From: Utricularia gibba | Taxonomy: Eukaryota; Streptophyta; Magnoliopsida; Lamiales; Lentibulariaceae | Assembly (NCBI GenBank): GCA_002189035.1 | Contig: CM007992.1 | Location: forward strand, 744,001 to 808,000 | Length of the DNA: 64,000 nucleotides | Direction of reading: 5' to 3' | Part shown: piece by piece, positions 1-12,265 of the stretch | How positions within the stretch are numbered: the first letter of the stretch is position 1 | How the letters are laid out: every line of letters starts with the position of its first letter | The notes under the pieces: model-generated | Database searches by the model: none | Seen by the model: the letters and a program-made list of their open reading frames with translations, nothing else | What the model was told of the DNA's origin: nothing | Made by a program: the position numbers and the translations under genes

Positions 1-1341
1 TGAAGATCATCGTGTACGTGCTCATGATATCTTAGGGAGTGGCAGCAACACAAGGGTTGAGCGTAACCTGAATTCATTGCCTCAGTTCAATCAGAATCAC
101 TCTGATGGTGCTGGAATTAGCCAATGTGAAAGAAGGGTACCTGCTAGAGAACCTGTAGAAAGAAATGTTCGTTTTAGTAGAACATTAAGTGTTGGAAGGC
201 TTCGTGATAGAGTTCTCCGCCGAGGTACACCTTCTGGCTCAGAGTTTTCACATTTTGAACCAGCCAGAGAACTGAGGTTTAATAGCCGGGTTTCGGCGAG
301 ACGAGCCTTAGGTCTTGATGAAGAGGATGCACCAAGAGATACTCATGTCTTGGGCCTCCAGGTTTCCTCTGATAATCCCTCATCTAGTTCTCACCCTGTG
401 TATGGTGGCGAAACTACTGCTCAGGAAACAGCGCGAGCTAGAGCAAGAGAGGCCAGGTATGCTGATCTCCTGGAGCATAGATCACATTTCCTTGAACGGA
501 GAAGAAGAATAAGATCTCATGTATGCATATCCTTCCTTTCTCAATCCTTGTGTTGGTTCACGTTGGAAACTAGAATAGATTCTGAATAGACCTCTGCTCA
601 TCTTTAGGTGCGTGCACTTCAACGCCTGGGGAGCCGATTTGAGACCTTATCCAGCCATGAAAGGTCATGTATCTTATCTGGCCAGCACCGTGGAGGTCAG
701 TGTGATTGCCAAATAACTCCACAGCAAGCAAGCGTAAATGGTGATGGAAATGCAACAGCTAGTATATCACGAATCGTCATGCTAGCTGAGGCCCTCTTTG
801 AGGTAATGCAGTTCTCACCCGGCATCACTGGCTCTTTTCATACCATACTCAAGAACTACTATTACTAGGTTCTGGACGAGATTCATCAGCAATCAGTTGT
901 GCTGTCTTCCCGTCCTTCCCCCTCGTCAATCGGATCCATACCAGCTCCCAATGAAGTGGTTGACTCCCTCCCATTGAAGGCTTTCAGTAAACTGAAAAAG
1001 AAATCCACGGAAGACACTGCACAGTAAGTTAATATTACCTCTTTGTTCCTTCACTTCAATGAATGGCAAAAAACTGATCGGTTTTGTGAAATTGAATAGA
1101 TGTTACATATGCTTGGTTGAGTACGAGGAAGGAGACAGCATGAGAATATTACCTTGTCATCATGAGTTTCACAGAGCCTGCGTTGACAAATGGCTCAAAG
1201 AAATTCACAGGTTTGTCCTTCTGTCTTCCCAGAACGCATGTCACAGTCGCTCCTTTGTAAGTTTACACATCATGGTTCTGTTTCAGGGTATGCCCACTTT
1301 GCCGGGGAGACATCTGCCGGCAAGAACCATCATCAGCCTGA
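1..1341 (+). CDS. RING-H2 E3 ubiquitin ligase (5' partial)
   Basis: C-terminal part of a RING-type E3 ubiquitin ligase; the 5' end lies outside the window. Exons fit <2-520, 608-802, 869-1023, 1100-1210 and 1287-1341, which total 345 codons in frame. The N-terminal visible part is Arg/Ser-rich and low complexity, as in many soluble plant E3s. The RING-H2 finger is at the extreme C-terminus and is split by the last intron: CYIC, then [10 protein letters not shown], and CPLCRGD in the last exon. These give the Cys/His ligands that bind two zincs and recruit an E2 enzyme. No membrane segment is seen. The TGA at 1339-1341 follows the last Cys by only a few residues. The substrate is unknown. The family call is firm; the specific orthologue is not. 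Confidence 0.88.
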
Positions 1342-1709
1342 CATTGTTTTCGAGTATCTCAACTTCCCAGAAGGCGGCAGCCTTCCTTTGCATTCCTGCT
1401 GTTTCTTCCTTCTTCATGTGTAGGCCTCACGAGGAGAACATTTGAGAAAAAACGATGTTGAATTTGCTTCATCACATCCATTAAAGATGCTTCATTTGTT
1501 GGTGCGTGAAGCAGACTTGATCCATCTTCAGCAGATTGAAGGTTCAGAGAACTCACATTGTGATATTCTTCAGTTGACAGCGGCTATGGTTGAGGCTTAA
1601 ACTAAAAACGCAATTTTTGTTGTTTTTTTGTGCCGACGGTCATGGTCTCCCACGTTAGCAACCGCCTCGTACTTGAATTCTGGCGTCTCATTTCTCAGAG
1701 CATGCTTCG
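1342..1709. other. Intergenic spacer between two + genes
   Basis: Contains the 3' UTR of the RING gene and the short 5' flank of the DUF1350 gene. I see no further coding signal; short open frames here have no recognisable domain. Confidence 0.5.
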
Positions 1710-3637
1710 ATGGCGACCGTGAATTTCTCACGGCAACTGTTCGCGTTACCCAAAATGCAAGCGGGTTTCGTAAACACATCGTACTTCGCTCTCTCCCTCT
1801 ATGGCAATACTGGAAACTCCGTCCGCTCGCCGTCGCCGCGACTGAAAATCAACGGGTATGCTAGCGGTCGTGTTAGTAGCAGCTTTGAGAATCGACGGAA
1901 TGACGGTTTCATCAACGGGAAGGTGTACAAGAGGCTTGATTCTTGTCTGGTGATTCCACCAGCAAATGGTAAAAAGCCAAAAGCTTTGATTAAATTTCTG
2001 GGTGGTGCATTCGTTGGAGCCGTGCCGGAAGTAACATACGGGTAGATTATCTGATCTCACAAGTTCTTGTTCCTGGAGATGGATCGTTCATTTCTGGCTC
2101 TAATCTTGACAGTTACTTGCTTCGGTTGTTAGCAAATGAAGGGTTCTTGGTCATATCAGTGCCATATAACGTGACCTTCGACCACGAACGTGTTACTAGA
2201 GAGATATATGAAAGATTCTATGCCTGTCTAAGTTCCCTTTCGAGTAATGGGTTGGCTGAGAATGGGATTTCGGCTGGTGAGGTAGCTGATCTCCCATTTT
2301 TCTCCATTGGGCACAGGTGATGTGTGCTACAGAGTCAAAATATAAGCAACCCTTTCTTTGATTTGATGTAAAAAAAGGGATTTTTTACATGTATTTGCAG
2401 CAATGGGGCTCTTCTTCAAGTTTTGACAGGAAGCTATTTCTGTGAGAAGATTCCCAAGGTTGAGTAGCTTCTTTATTGTACTCTTTAGAATTCCCTTCCG
2501 TTTGATTAAAGATCAATCTCTGCATGCATGAAGGCCAGCGCCATCATATCATATAACAATAGACCAGCATCAGAGGCAGTCCCATACTTTGAGCAGGTAT
2601 CCTGCTGCTTTTATCTTTACACTGCTTTTGCACAAGTTTATTACTCAGCAGCATTATTGTTATGCAGTTGGGTCCTCTAGTCAGCCAAATGATGCCAGTT
2701 ATTGAGGCATCCCCAATGTATTCAATGGCACAAACTATTCCGGGTAAAACATTCTCTAATGCAAGTTCACCACTTTGTTCGTGAAGTTATCCTGTTGTTT
2801 GAGGGTATGTGATTTTTAATAGATTGGAAGACGCTGATAGATGCAGCAGAAGGATTTATTCCAGCTTATGATCCTGAGGTTGCTGTCTCTTTGACCAAAT
2901 TTGTTGATCAGTTGCCTTCAGTTTTTAATCAGGTACATTCTCTTAACCACTGACCTGTAAGTTCTATGTTTCCTATCCACAAGCTTTGGTTTCAGTATGT
3001 GGATTTTCATGCATGGCGTTGTATTGTTTTCAGGTTGCTCAAGGCATCTCTGAGTTTAAGCCTACGCCTGAAGAGAATCTCGAGTGTTTCAAGAAGCTAT
3101 ACAGCATCCAAAACTCACTCTTGGTTAGTTACTAAAGGCACAAACTTACCTTGTATTATCAGTTATATATGTATTCTCTCTTTGGCCATGTTGATGGATG
3201 AGGGTGCGTGGAAGACAAAAACTTGCAAAACTATGCCTTATCTTGAAATGACAATTGTATTCCAGGTAAAGTTCGATTTCGACACAATCGATGAAACTGA
3301 TCTGCTTGAAGAGACACTAAGGCCTCGTGTTGAATCTTTTGGTGGGAAACTTGAGAAGGCTGTCTTACGAGGCAGCCACATAACACCATGTATACAGGTG
3401 ATCTTACTACACATTTGCTTATTACAACTCTTCTGGCCTTCTCTGTATTGTTTTTGGCCTTCTCTGAATGAATTAGCTTGTATGGCATGACTGTGCCTTC
3501 AGGAACCAAATTGGCAAGTAGGGGCCGTGTACACTCCAGCTGATGCACTAGCTCAAGGGATTAAATCTATCTCCCTGAATGATATCAGAGTACTGTCCAG
3601 AACAATCTCTAACTGGTTCTTTAGCCTTGAATCCTGA
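1710..3637 (+). CDS. DUF1350 alpha/beta-hydrolase-like protein, probably plastid
   Basis: Nine exons: 1710-2041, 2113-2316, 2401-2458, 2534-2596, 2668-2743, 2823-2932, 3034-3123, 3266-3397 and 3503-3637. They total 1200 nt, giving 399 aa. The protein matches the conserved plant/cyanobacterial DUF1350 family, with hallmark stretches KFLGGAFVGAVPEVTY and VPYNVTFDH. A GHSNG motif formed across the exon 2/3 junction looks like the nucleophile elbow of an alpha/beta hydrolase, so a serine hydrolase or esterase activity is plausible but unproven. About 60 N-terminal residues are Ser/Arg-rich and poor in acids, consistent with a chloroplast transit peptide. The gene is convergent with the downstream RopGEF; the stop codons are about 285 bp apart. 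Confidence 0.9.
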
Positions 3638-3922
3638 TTAATGGGTAAAAGTTGTGCAAAGAGGGATGGTGTCATTGTTCTTGTAAATGTTTATAGCATC
3701 TGTAGCTCCTTTCTTAAGCATACATGCTGCTGGCATTTTGAAATAGTTTGATGGAGATTGATCGAGTTTTCTATTACTTTTTAGACTAGATGGCGCCTGA
3801 GTAGCAAAAGGAAATACATATCTGGGAAATTACTTGACCTGCCAATTTCTAAAATTAGGCAGGAAAGATGGTAGCAGCACAAGCACCTCATACATAAACA
3901 CCTTGGACTATGCATCTAAAGG

Positions 3923-6864
3923 CTATTTTCCGATGCACCGGACTCGTCTCGGACTCGGTGGTTCATGAGTTGAGTCAGCATCAGGAGCATCTTCAGTGTT
4001 TTTAGCAGAAGTGCAAGCTTTTGAATCTGCATCATGTAGCTGGTGAATAAGGGAGTGCCTCACTCTGTCAAGCATGGGGCTATCTGATATTCCTGGGATT
4101 CTGGCTCCCACCAAATGAGACATGGCCACAGGGGAATTCGGATTGCTCAAAATGTCTTCCTGCAGAATGTCTCCGATCCGGGAAAGAATGCTGAAAGCCA
4201 GAGTGGCCAGGACTCGTGAGTAGGCTTCGAGAATCGAGTGCCCCACATCCTACATGTTTCAAGTAAAGAACACATATCAGCAATTCCTTTATTTGAAACG
4301 TGCTCATTACCTTTGCATATCTTGGTGCTCTTACCTTGCCGTATCGGATCTTCGTTGTGTTGATGAATGTCTGGGGAAGATTTGGATACTTCTGTTTGAT
4401 ATGCTTTGCAAGGATCTCAGCTTGGTTCAGCAATGACTCTGTCTTGTCCATCTCAGTCATCGGATCTGTCACAAATGACCATGATGCTCTCGCCGGAGAC
4501 TTGGCATTCATCACACCTTCGCCAGAAATTCTTCTTTCCCATGCAGATATAACTGCTTCAAGCTTGTTAGTGATCTCCAGTGCTTGGTGTTCAGATTTCA
4601 GGTTCAGCCGGTTGATCATTTCTTCGGCTGAGAGAGACTTTTCAGACAGCACCCGGTAGAGCTCTTCCCCAAGACCCGTCTTCCCGGACTGAAAACAAGA
4701 GAACAGAAATGAGGAACGAAGATCACCCAGTAGAGGCTTACCATTACTGAAAATCAGGTTTACTTTAGGAAGAGCATCCTTGATCGTGGGTGGAATTGGC
4801 ATCTCTAGCAACACGTTTTCGTTTATCAGTTTGGCAGCTTTGAAAACTTGGTAGATCAGTCTTCCCTGATGGAGCAGCCTCTTCCTCTCGGTGTCGGAGA
4901 GCCCGGCATGGGGACCTGTGGAGATGGAAGCCACCATCTCCGGCTTCTTCCTTCTGCTCGGCTTCCCATCTCGTCGTACCAGAATTCCGTGTCCACCATC
5001 GAATCAAGAACATCCTGTAGAAAAACCAGGTAGGCACTTGAGCTTTTCATCGGAAGTTAAGAGGTGTTACCAAGTCTGAGGTAAGAGCACATACAAGAAG
5101 CATGGAATCCAGTTTCTTTAGAGCAGGGAGATTCATTTGGATATCTGATCGACTCCTGGGCCTCATTATCTGCACAGGATTGGATTATGAACTGAGATTC
5201 AACAGCATTTGCTACTTAGTGATAGTGGATACCTCTAGCATCATCCCTCCATCTCTGCAACTCTGTTTAGCAGGAACCAATTCAACCATGTAGTTTGCAG
5301 GGGAGAGAAGCCATTCCATCTCAAGTCTCCACTTGCTTTTCTTTTCTTCTGACAACGGCTCCAGCTTCCACAGTTCACCAAACACAGTGGCTGCAACGTT
5401 TAAGATCGCATTGGACAGAGCTAATGCAGTGGAGACCCCCTTGGATCCGCCAGTGGCATCCTCCCCCAGCAGCAGCTTAGCAAAAGTTTCCTTCATCGTC
5501 TCAGCATCTGAAATGGGATGATGCTCACTTCCACACTCCTCATCCTTCTTCATTGCAACAGTGCAGAGCGAGGAAAACGACCCGAATGCGCAAGTGCTGG
5601 ACGAGCAACTTGAATCGTCGCCATCAAATGAGTCCGTGGCACAGCCATCTCCCCTGCTGGTTCCGCTCTCATCGTCTAAGGAGCGGCTGTTGAGAATGCA
5701 GCTTTCTAATCCATTGTAAGTTGTTATCCCTGAAGCATTTCAAGTCAGTACAACGCTGCAGAATGCAAAAGTACGCAGTCTGGAGACTCAGACAGCAAAA
5801 AATATTCATATTCTGAAGAAAAAAACAGGACCACCAGTAATGCATCATGCAGTAGCTTATAACTGTGATAGAGTCCATCACTACAACAAGGTTAAAAAAA
5901 AAAGAACAAAAAAGCACGATGGAAGAAGACACTACAAGGAGATGCTACCCTACATGCAGATGGCGTAGTCACCATCCACGACATCTACCTTACAAACAAC
6001 TTCGTAAATTAATTAGATTCATGTCAGAAATCCACCCACCGCAGGGCGAAGTAAATTCCTCGGTACATTTGAACCAAACCCCATAAATTCGAAATTTATA
6101 GAAAATCACATCCAACGATTAAGGGAGAGCCGACAAGACTGTTTACTGTAAAGCAAATAAATGGGCATGGACCATTTCAAAAGACCGCATTTTGGACCCC
6201 TCCCCCCTCGTAAAAAGGGATCTTTGGGAGGTCAGCCTATCGATTTGCTATTACTTTCATCAGGTTTATAGGGACTCACTCTCTTGTTGATCCAAATCAA
6301 CACTGAAGTGTCGCGTGTCCCAGGAGCAGCACGCGAATCTCCTCTTTATTATCGGCATTTCGAGGCGAAATGTGGATCAGGTGCCTGAATTAAATACGTA
6401 AGAAGAGTAGATGCTAGAGTGAGAAACAGTGGATGAGATCTGGGTGACTGGTGATACAAAGATGAATGCAATACAAGTATGTACAAAAAGTCACAGAAAA
6501 CGAAGGAAAAAAATGGAAAAAGCAGAAACTACTGTGACAAAGCTTTGACTAGAAGGAACCAGAAAGGTAAGAGTAAAGCTTCTAATACGTCAGCTTGTAC
6601 AGAAGCAGTTGCCAGACGGTTCCGGGGCCAATTTTTTTGTTATCAGTCTACTAATCTGTTCATGTTTACCCAAGTAATGAGCTGCTTATGAGAAACTAAG
6701 AGCCAGCCATCGAAGCTTGACTGAAACATCCATCATTCTTTCACCATAGAGAGAGAGGGAAGAAAACTTGAAACTTTGGCCAAAATACTGGGATTTCACC
6801 TCGAAAAAAAAAATGAGGATGAAGAACAAGAAGCAACAGAGAGCAAAAAGGAGAACTTACTCAT
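3923..6864 (-). CDS. ROPGEF14-like: Rop guanine nucleotide exchange factor (PRONE), one-base coding break
   Basis: RopGEFs load GTP onto plant ROP/RAC GTPases at the plasma membrane through the PRONE domain. Exons on the minus strand: 6864-6861, 5729-5233, 5169-5095, 5014-4764, 4688-4335 and 4249-3923. Conserved PRONE stretches include [40 protein letters not shown] and [12 protein letters not shown]. The acidic N-terminus ([10 protein letters not shown]) and the end RVRCIGK resemble the RopGEF14 subgroup. The start codon plus one base sits at the end of an exon, followed by a 1.1 kb intron. The exons sum to 1508 nt, one short of a multiple of three: the frame breaks near 4902-4904, between PMPG and LSDTER. 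The 75-nt intron at 4763-4689 has no in-frame stop. A longer first coding exon upstream cannot be excluded. Confidence 0.9.
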
Positions 6865-8660
6865 TCGCTGGTTTGAAACAACAGATAAATGCGAGCCTAC
6901 AGCAAGAAGCGCGCCGCCCTCCGCAGCTAAGTTCTTACAAGCGGCTGAAAAGAAGAGAGAACGCAAACCAGAGGGGATGGGACGCAGAGGAGGGAAATGG
7001 TGAAAAGCGGAAAGGAAAGCAAGATAATTAATGGGGTCAAGTTTGAGAGGCAAGAATAAAATGGATAACTGCAAATGTGGGCAGTGGAGGATTGAATTAT
7101 AAGCGAGAATGCATTTATGGCTGTGAATCAACAACCACATCACACTTACAGCGAGTGTTGAATGAGTGAGAAGGAAGGTGGGGAACCAAACATCTGTCCC
7201 GAACAAACGAAGGATGCGTACCTGTGGAGGTGGAACTCATGTGCTTTCCATTACACCTCAAAACTCTGGAACCTGGTGACATTGTATGTAGCTCCCCAGG
7301 TTGTACAGAACTACAGCACCACCTGCCTAGTTGATAACTCAGTCATAAGAGGAATTAGATACTGATCGTTTTTTTATTAGAACAGTCTAAGAGATCATAG
7401 ACTATATCCATTACCGTGGACCCCTTGCAACCCATGTGATACAAATCAGAGAGATATTACAAAATCCTCCTACACAACGTGGTCTCTGGAAAAACTTGAC
7501 AATGAGTCAATTATTGGAGGATGACACCTAAAGTCAAAAAAAAGGGGTGGAATATTGAGGTCCCGGGAATTGTGACTCGACGACCTTACCATAACCGGCC
7601 AATGCTCTTACATTTTTTATCTCTTCACGCAACCCTAATGAAAATCATTAATTTATCCGCATCTGAAGATGATAGTAGATTTTTTTACTTGTTTTTTTAA
7701 AGGTAAATTCCAAAAAAGATAAATAAAAATTACTTAGAAATTTTAAATTCTGTTTTTGATAATTCAATATAAAAGACAAGATAAGCATGCCATATCAGAA
7801 AACTTTGGTTTTCTACTAGGGAATTAAACGCTAGTTTTCTATCGGGTTCAAGTAGAAGCTTGGGGTATCATGTAAATGAAAACCCAACCGAACGGGCAAC
7901 TGGTACCTTCCCGAATTCCCGTCAATGTATTTGCATCCTCGTCCCATTGAGATGTGCAAGCCCCAGTCTACAGGCGAAGAAGCTCCATAAGAGAAGCAAA
8001 AGCTTTAATTACTCTCGCGCTAACCACTAAAGATGCCGCGGAAGGCTACTGCTCGATTCCAGCGATAGAAATTGATGAAACAAGTTCCTAGAGATTCGAT
8101 TGATACTGGAGACGGAGCATTGAATCCAAACAGCGCGCATTCGTTTTTCAGGAAAGGATCCAAATCTGCACTCGAAATTGATGCTTCCGGAAAAGAAAGT
8201 AAAAGAGGCATAATTCTTCCAAGAACAGGCACACGATACACCACTTGCGCAACTCAGGCATCGAATCGAAGATCCAAGTGGTTATTCGAGATATTAAACA
8301 GTAAAAGACCGATTCAATTGAAGATCCGCGTTACCTGAAACCCGATTAATCCGCAAACTCACCGCGGTATCGGATTCAGTTGATGCAAGGCGGGAACTCG
8401 TCACAGAACTAGGCGTTGTTCGTTGAAAGACAGAATCGTAAAGCATAACCATAATAATCTTAACTCGATTCGAATCAACACCGTCTCCGGAATCTGTTCC
8501 CGACCTGCACCAAGCGAATCAGAAACCGCCGCGAAGCATCACCGCCGTCATCGGAGATGTGAACAACAAAAAAAGGAAAGAGGAGAATCGAGGAAGGCAA
8601 GCTTATCAGAAAGACTCGAGAAGCGTCGACGCGGACCAGAGAGAACGACGAGGGAAGGAG
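6865..8660 (-). other. Probable RopGEF 5' leader and leader introns
   Basis: No independent gene is recognisable on either strand. The minus strand has a TATA-like box near 8676-8686, then a pyrimidine-rich stretch typical of a plant 5' UTR, then splice-like signals. The donor GTAAGT directly after the RopGEF start exon (6860-6855) fixes the 3' end of this leader. A short upstream reading frame beginning MTAVML lies in the first leader exon. RNA evidence is needed for the exact exon borders. Confidence 0.5.
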
Positions 8661-8675
8661 AGAAGCGTGAGGGTA

Positions 8676-8686
8676 CTTATTTATAC
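8676..8686 (-). promoter_or_regulatory. TATA box, likely RopGEF promoter
   Basis: On the minus strand this reads GTATAAATAAG, and about 30 bp downstream begins a CT-rich leader. It is the only good core promoter signal upstream of the RopGEF start codon on that strand. Confidence 0.5.
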
Positions 8687-8689
8687 GCA

Positions 8690-10270
8690 CAACCAACGCT
8701 ACAGATTAGGCCACGTAGTTGCATCAGACAACGCGGCACGCGGTGATGGATTCAACCCTGCACTTGCCCTTAATCACGAGGGGCGCCATTGCAAAGTTTT
8801 GAAATTTCTGGTGTCAGTTTTTAAAATCGGCGCCACGTGCGCGTCATAAATATGAAAATCAAATAATTTTAAATAAATCATTTTAAATTCCACATACTGA
8901 AAATAGAGATTAATTAAACAATTTATTCTGATTTCCAAATAAAATGTTTTCTTAATTATATTCTAATTAACTTTAACATATTAGATACCCACTTTTATAA
9001 ATGAGGCATACATGTCCTGTGACATGAAATGAATGAAGCCCATGATGTCCATTTCTCAGGATTCATACAAATACATTGTCACAAAACTTTCCTTAATTAT
9101 CATCATCAATGAACCTAATTAAAATTTATGAAAAATATCAAATTATTAAATAATTCAAAATAACTATTCAAATATGATAATTAATAATAATATTAATTAA
9201 ATTTTTCAGAAAAATAAAGTGTGGATTAAGATTTGACCTAACCCCAATCTGGTCATTATCCTCGGTGAGCTAACCACTTCATCATCTAAGGAGTACTATT
9301 ATTTTTATAACAGATTCAATAGGATTTAATATTTTTTAATTATATATTAAAATATAGAAATATATTACAGTTACAGAAAGTTTTTTTGTGTGTTTTGGAA
9401 GAGATGCAACATGACTACGGAACAAAAATGGAGAGAAATTTTGAAATATTATCATTCATGGCGTAATTATTATCCGTGGGGCCCGCAAGGGAACTAAAGC
9501 TGATGTCACGCGTGGTCCAGAATATACTGCGAATAAAAAGGAGGCTACAGCTAAGATTTTGAAATTTAATTTTTTTTCTTTTTAATTTTCAAATTTAATG
9601 TGTGAACATATATATTGTAATGCATATATTTTTAAATTATTCATGAATTTAATCATAATGTTTTGACTTCCATGAAAATCTAATTGAAATACTGAAGGGC
9701 GACGCCCAGAGGTTACTGGGCTCCGTGGCCGGGAGTATTGGGTTGCATTGAAGGCCCAGCAGAGAAAGGTACGTTTCTTGCTGCAATCGGAGACGAAGAT
9801 GGTCTTCCGGATGCCCGGAAAGTGTACGAATATGCTCCGTGTTATGATCAAGATTCAGTCCTGTGGCGAAAGTTGTCTTCATGGAACTCAACTTACTCAC
9901 CCTTCTCTTGCTCTCTGGCGTTTCATCTGAGAATACATTTGTGGATCGATATTCAGGGCGAACACCGTGGGGTTCACACGTAGGATGGGGATTTCAGAAA
10001 CCGCATCCGCAGTGCAGTGGCGTGCAAAGAAAGTACTTACAAGCGTCTTGTTGCTTATTATTATCATGATTATTTGCTTTCTCTCCATTTTGTGGAATCC
10101 AAGAGGCCAGTGCCAATTGGTGCAACCAGAACCACACACAGTGGATTTTTCTCTTGAGGGGATGAACCTGGGTAGTCAACCAGGTTGTGAAGAAAAGAAA
10201 AAATAGGCCTATGGATGACGTGACCTCAGCTTGATCTGGAAAGAAACTACACCATCCAGTCTCCACAACT
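8690..10270. other. AT-rich divergent intergenic region
   Basis: Separates the RopGEF promoter from the UPF0114 gene. About 8840-9700 is strongly AT-rich with no coding signal. About 9700-10200 is more balanced and has short overlapping open frames on both strands, but none resembles a known protein. It probably holds promoter or untranslated sequence of the UPF0114 gene. Confidence 0.4.
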
Positions 10271-11313
10271 ATGCTCTCCACCCCCACCGTGGCCTTATCC
10301 AGGAACCCTTCTGCGATATCGCCGTTATTTGTCAGTGAAGTCGGAAACTCGAGCCTTAATCTGAAATGGAGTGGTTTTATTCAGTTTCCCCTTCGCCCCT
10401 CCAGAAAGCCTCTAAGGAAGATGGCTTTTTCTTCCCTTGCAGTTGCATCAGATGTTAACACTAGCTTAGACAGTGATCCCTCCGTTGAACTTGACAAATT
10501 GGAGAAGTTGGAAGTCACCGTGGAGAAGGTATATCTTTAAATCCCAACACCTCTCTGCTCAAGAGGGTGCTTTGAAGTCTGTTTCCTGTGGTTGCAGGTT
10601 ATCTATGGATGCCGATTCTTCGCCATTCTCGCTGTGTGGGGATCACTGGTGGGCTCTTTCCTCTGTTTCTTCAAGGTGGACAATATGAACATAAAGAGCT
10701 TCATGAGTTTTGGTGTAGTAAACCATCTCACTCGATTTATATCCTCTTGAAGGGCTGTGTGTATGTTGTAACATCATTCCAAGAATACTTCGTTGATCGA
10801 GGGAAGGTGATCGCCACGCTAGTGGAAGCCACTGGTAAGCCTGCTTAAATCTCAAAAGAATGAACCAGAACTCCATCTGCCTAACACTATGTATTTCCCA
10901 GATGTGTATCTGCTGGGAACTGTGATGCTAGTCTTTGGGATGGGGCTTTACGAGCTCTTCATCAGCAATCTTGACAAAGCAAAGTCCATGTCTGATGGAA
11001 CCAGATCGAATTTGTACGGTCTATTCGCTCTGAAGGTTGTTTGACATTGCTTTCTTTTCTTCACCTTGCACCGGCTCTTTGGTGCTGAGCTCTGGTTTGT
11101 GTACTGCAGGAAAGACCAAGATGGCTCGAAGTGAAGAGCGTGAATGAGCTGAAAACCAAGCTTGGCCATGTCATAGTCATGCTTCTGCTCATCGGGCTGT
11201 TCGATAAGAGCAAACGGGCGTCCATAACTTCTCCGGCCGATCTCCTCTGCTTCTCCGCCTCCATCCTTCTCTCCGCCGGCTGTCTCTTCCTGCTCTCCAA
11301 GCTCAATGACTGA
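10271..11313 (+). CDS. UPF0114 (YqhA-like) membrane protein, plastid
   Basis: Five exons: 10271-10528, 10598-10675, 10753-10834, 10902-11035 and 11110-11313. They total 756 nt, giving 251 aa. The N-terminal roughly 80 residues are rich in Ser, Pro and Arg and look like a chloroplast transit peptide. The rest has about four hydrophobic segments: FAILAVWGSLVGSFLCFF, a segment around VYLLGTVMLVFGMGLYELF, HVIVMLLLIGLF, and a C-terminal LLCFSASILLSAGCLF. This matches the UPF0114 family, whose bacterial members are small inner-membrane proteins of unknown function. The conserved region around GLYELFISNLD is intact. No enzymatic role can be assigned. Confidence 0.88.
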
Positions 11314-12265
11314 ACTGAAAATCAGGATGAAGAGCTTGATCCATTGTGTATAAATAATACATTGTATACTGTGAATGACAAGAGGTGCTTTTCCCATCCA
11401 TAGTGGAAATACCAATGATCTGTTTGATAGTATAATATAGAAGATTTATATTTAAATTTATATATATCGATGTTTGATTAATTAACTTATGTATATAAGT
11501 TATGTATAATTATACAATTCATATATTAATTTTTTCAATATATGAATAATATATATAAATGTAGAAAAATAATTTAATTATATTTATACTACACATATAT
11601 TAATATTTATATTCTTGAATATCAATTTTTATATATAATTAAGTATATACACATCTAATTATATTATGATTAAGCACATTAACATTTTACCATCAAATGA
11701 TTTGTAAAAAGAATGATTTAAATAGTAATTTAATTATAATTAAATTGTGATTTATTTTTTATTTTAAAATAATTTAAATTTAATTCAACCTTTATCAATA
11801 AGTATTCATTATTTAAAAAGATTCAAACATAAATATGGATCTATGATGCATAAATGTAGATTTATGAATATTGGGGATACATGGATGAATGATAATTTTT
11901 AAAACATTTATTACATATGCCCTTTGGACTTTGGCACATCTCTAATTCTCACCTAACCTTCTGTGTCAGTCAATGGAAGAAGCTAAATTTTGGAGAAATG
12001 AGGGGTCAGATTCGAAATAACTGACTTTTAATTAATGTATGTACATCTCGCAGCAATAGTTGTACAATCTGAATCACGTGAGCCACGTGCTAGCACGCAG
12101 CACGATTTCCAGAGAGATGGATCATGAAATTTATCGATTTCCTTGATGTTGGTTCTCTTGTACAAGGTTTAAGAGAAGATCTGTTGGATCGATCGGGAGG
12201 ATTGAGGACTGGGATTTTCCTGGTTTGGCTAAAGGAAGGATCTTGGATTTTCGGCTGATTCCAAG
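11314..12265. other. AT-rich intergenic region
   Basis: About 11410-11920 is very AT-rich and contains TA-repeat stretches. The last 300 bp are the promoter and leader of AP4E. I see no gene here. Confidence 0.5.
12075..12089 (+). promoter_or_regulatory. Paired G-box cores upstream of AP4E
   Basis: Two CACGTG hexamers start at 12075 and 12084, nine bases apart and about 180 bp before the AP4E start. CACGTG is the core bound by plant bZIP and bHLH factors. Function here is inference. Confidence 0.4.

Noticed and set aside
8423-8746. 107-codon Arg-rich + frame at the RopGEF promoter
   Set aside because: Antisense to a pyrimidine-rich 5' leader, which gives a purine-rich, Arg/Glu-rich chance translation.
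9582-10287. Overlapping short open frames on both strands before the UPF0114 gene
   Set aside because: None has a conserved motif or a coherent exon structure, and frames on both strands overlap, which suggests chance.
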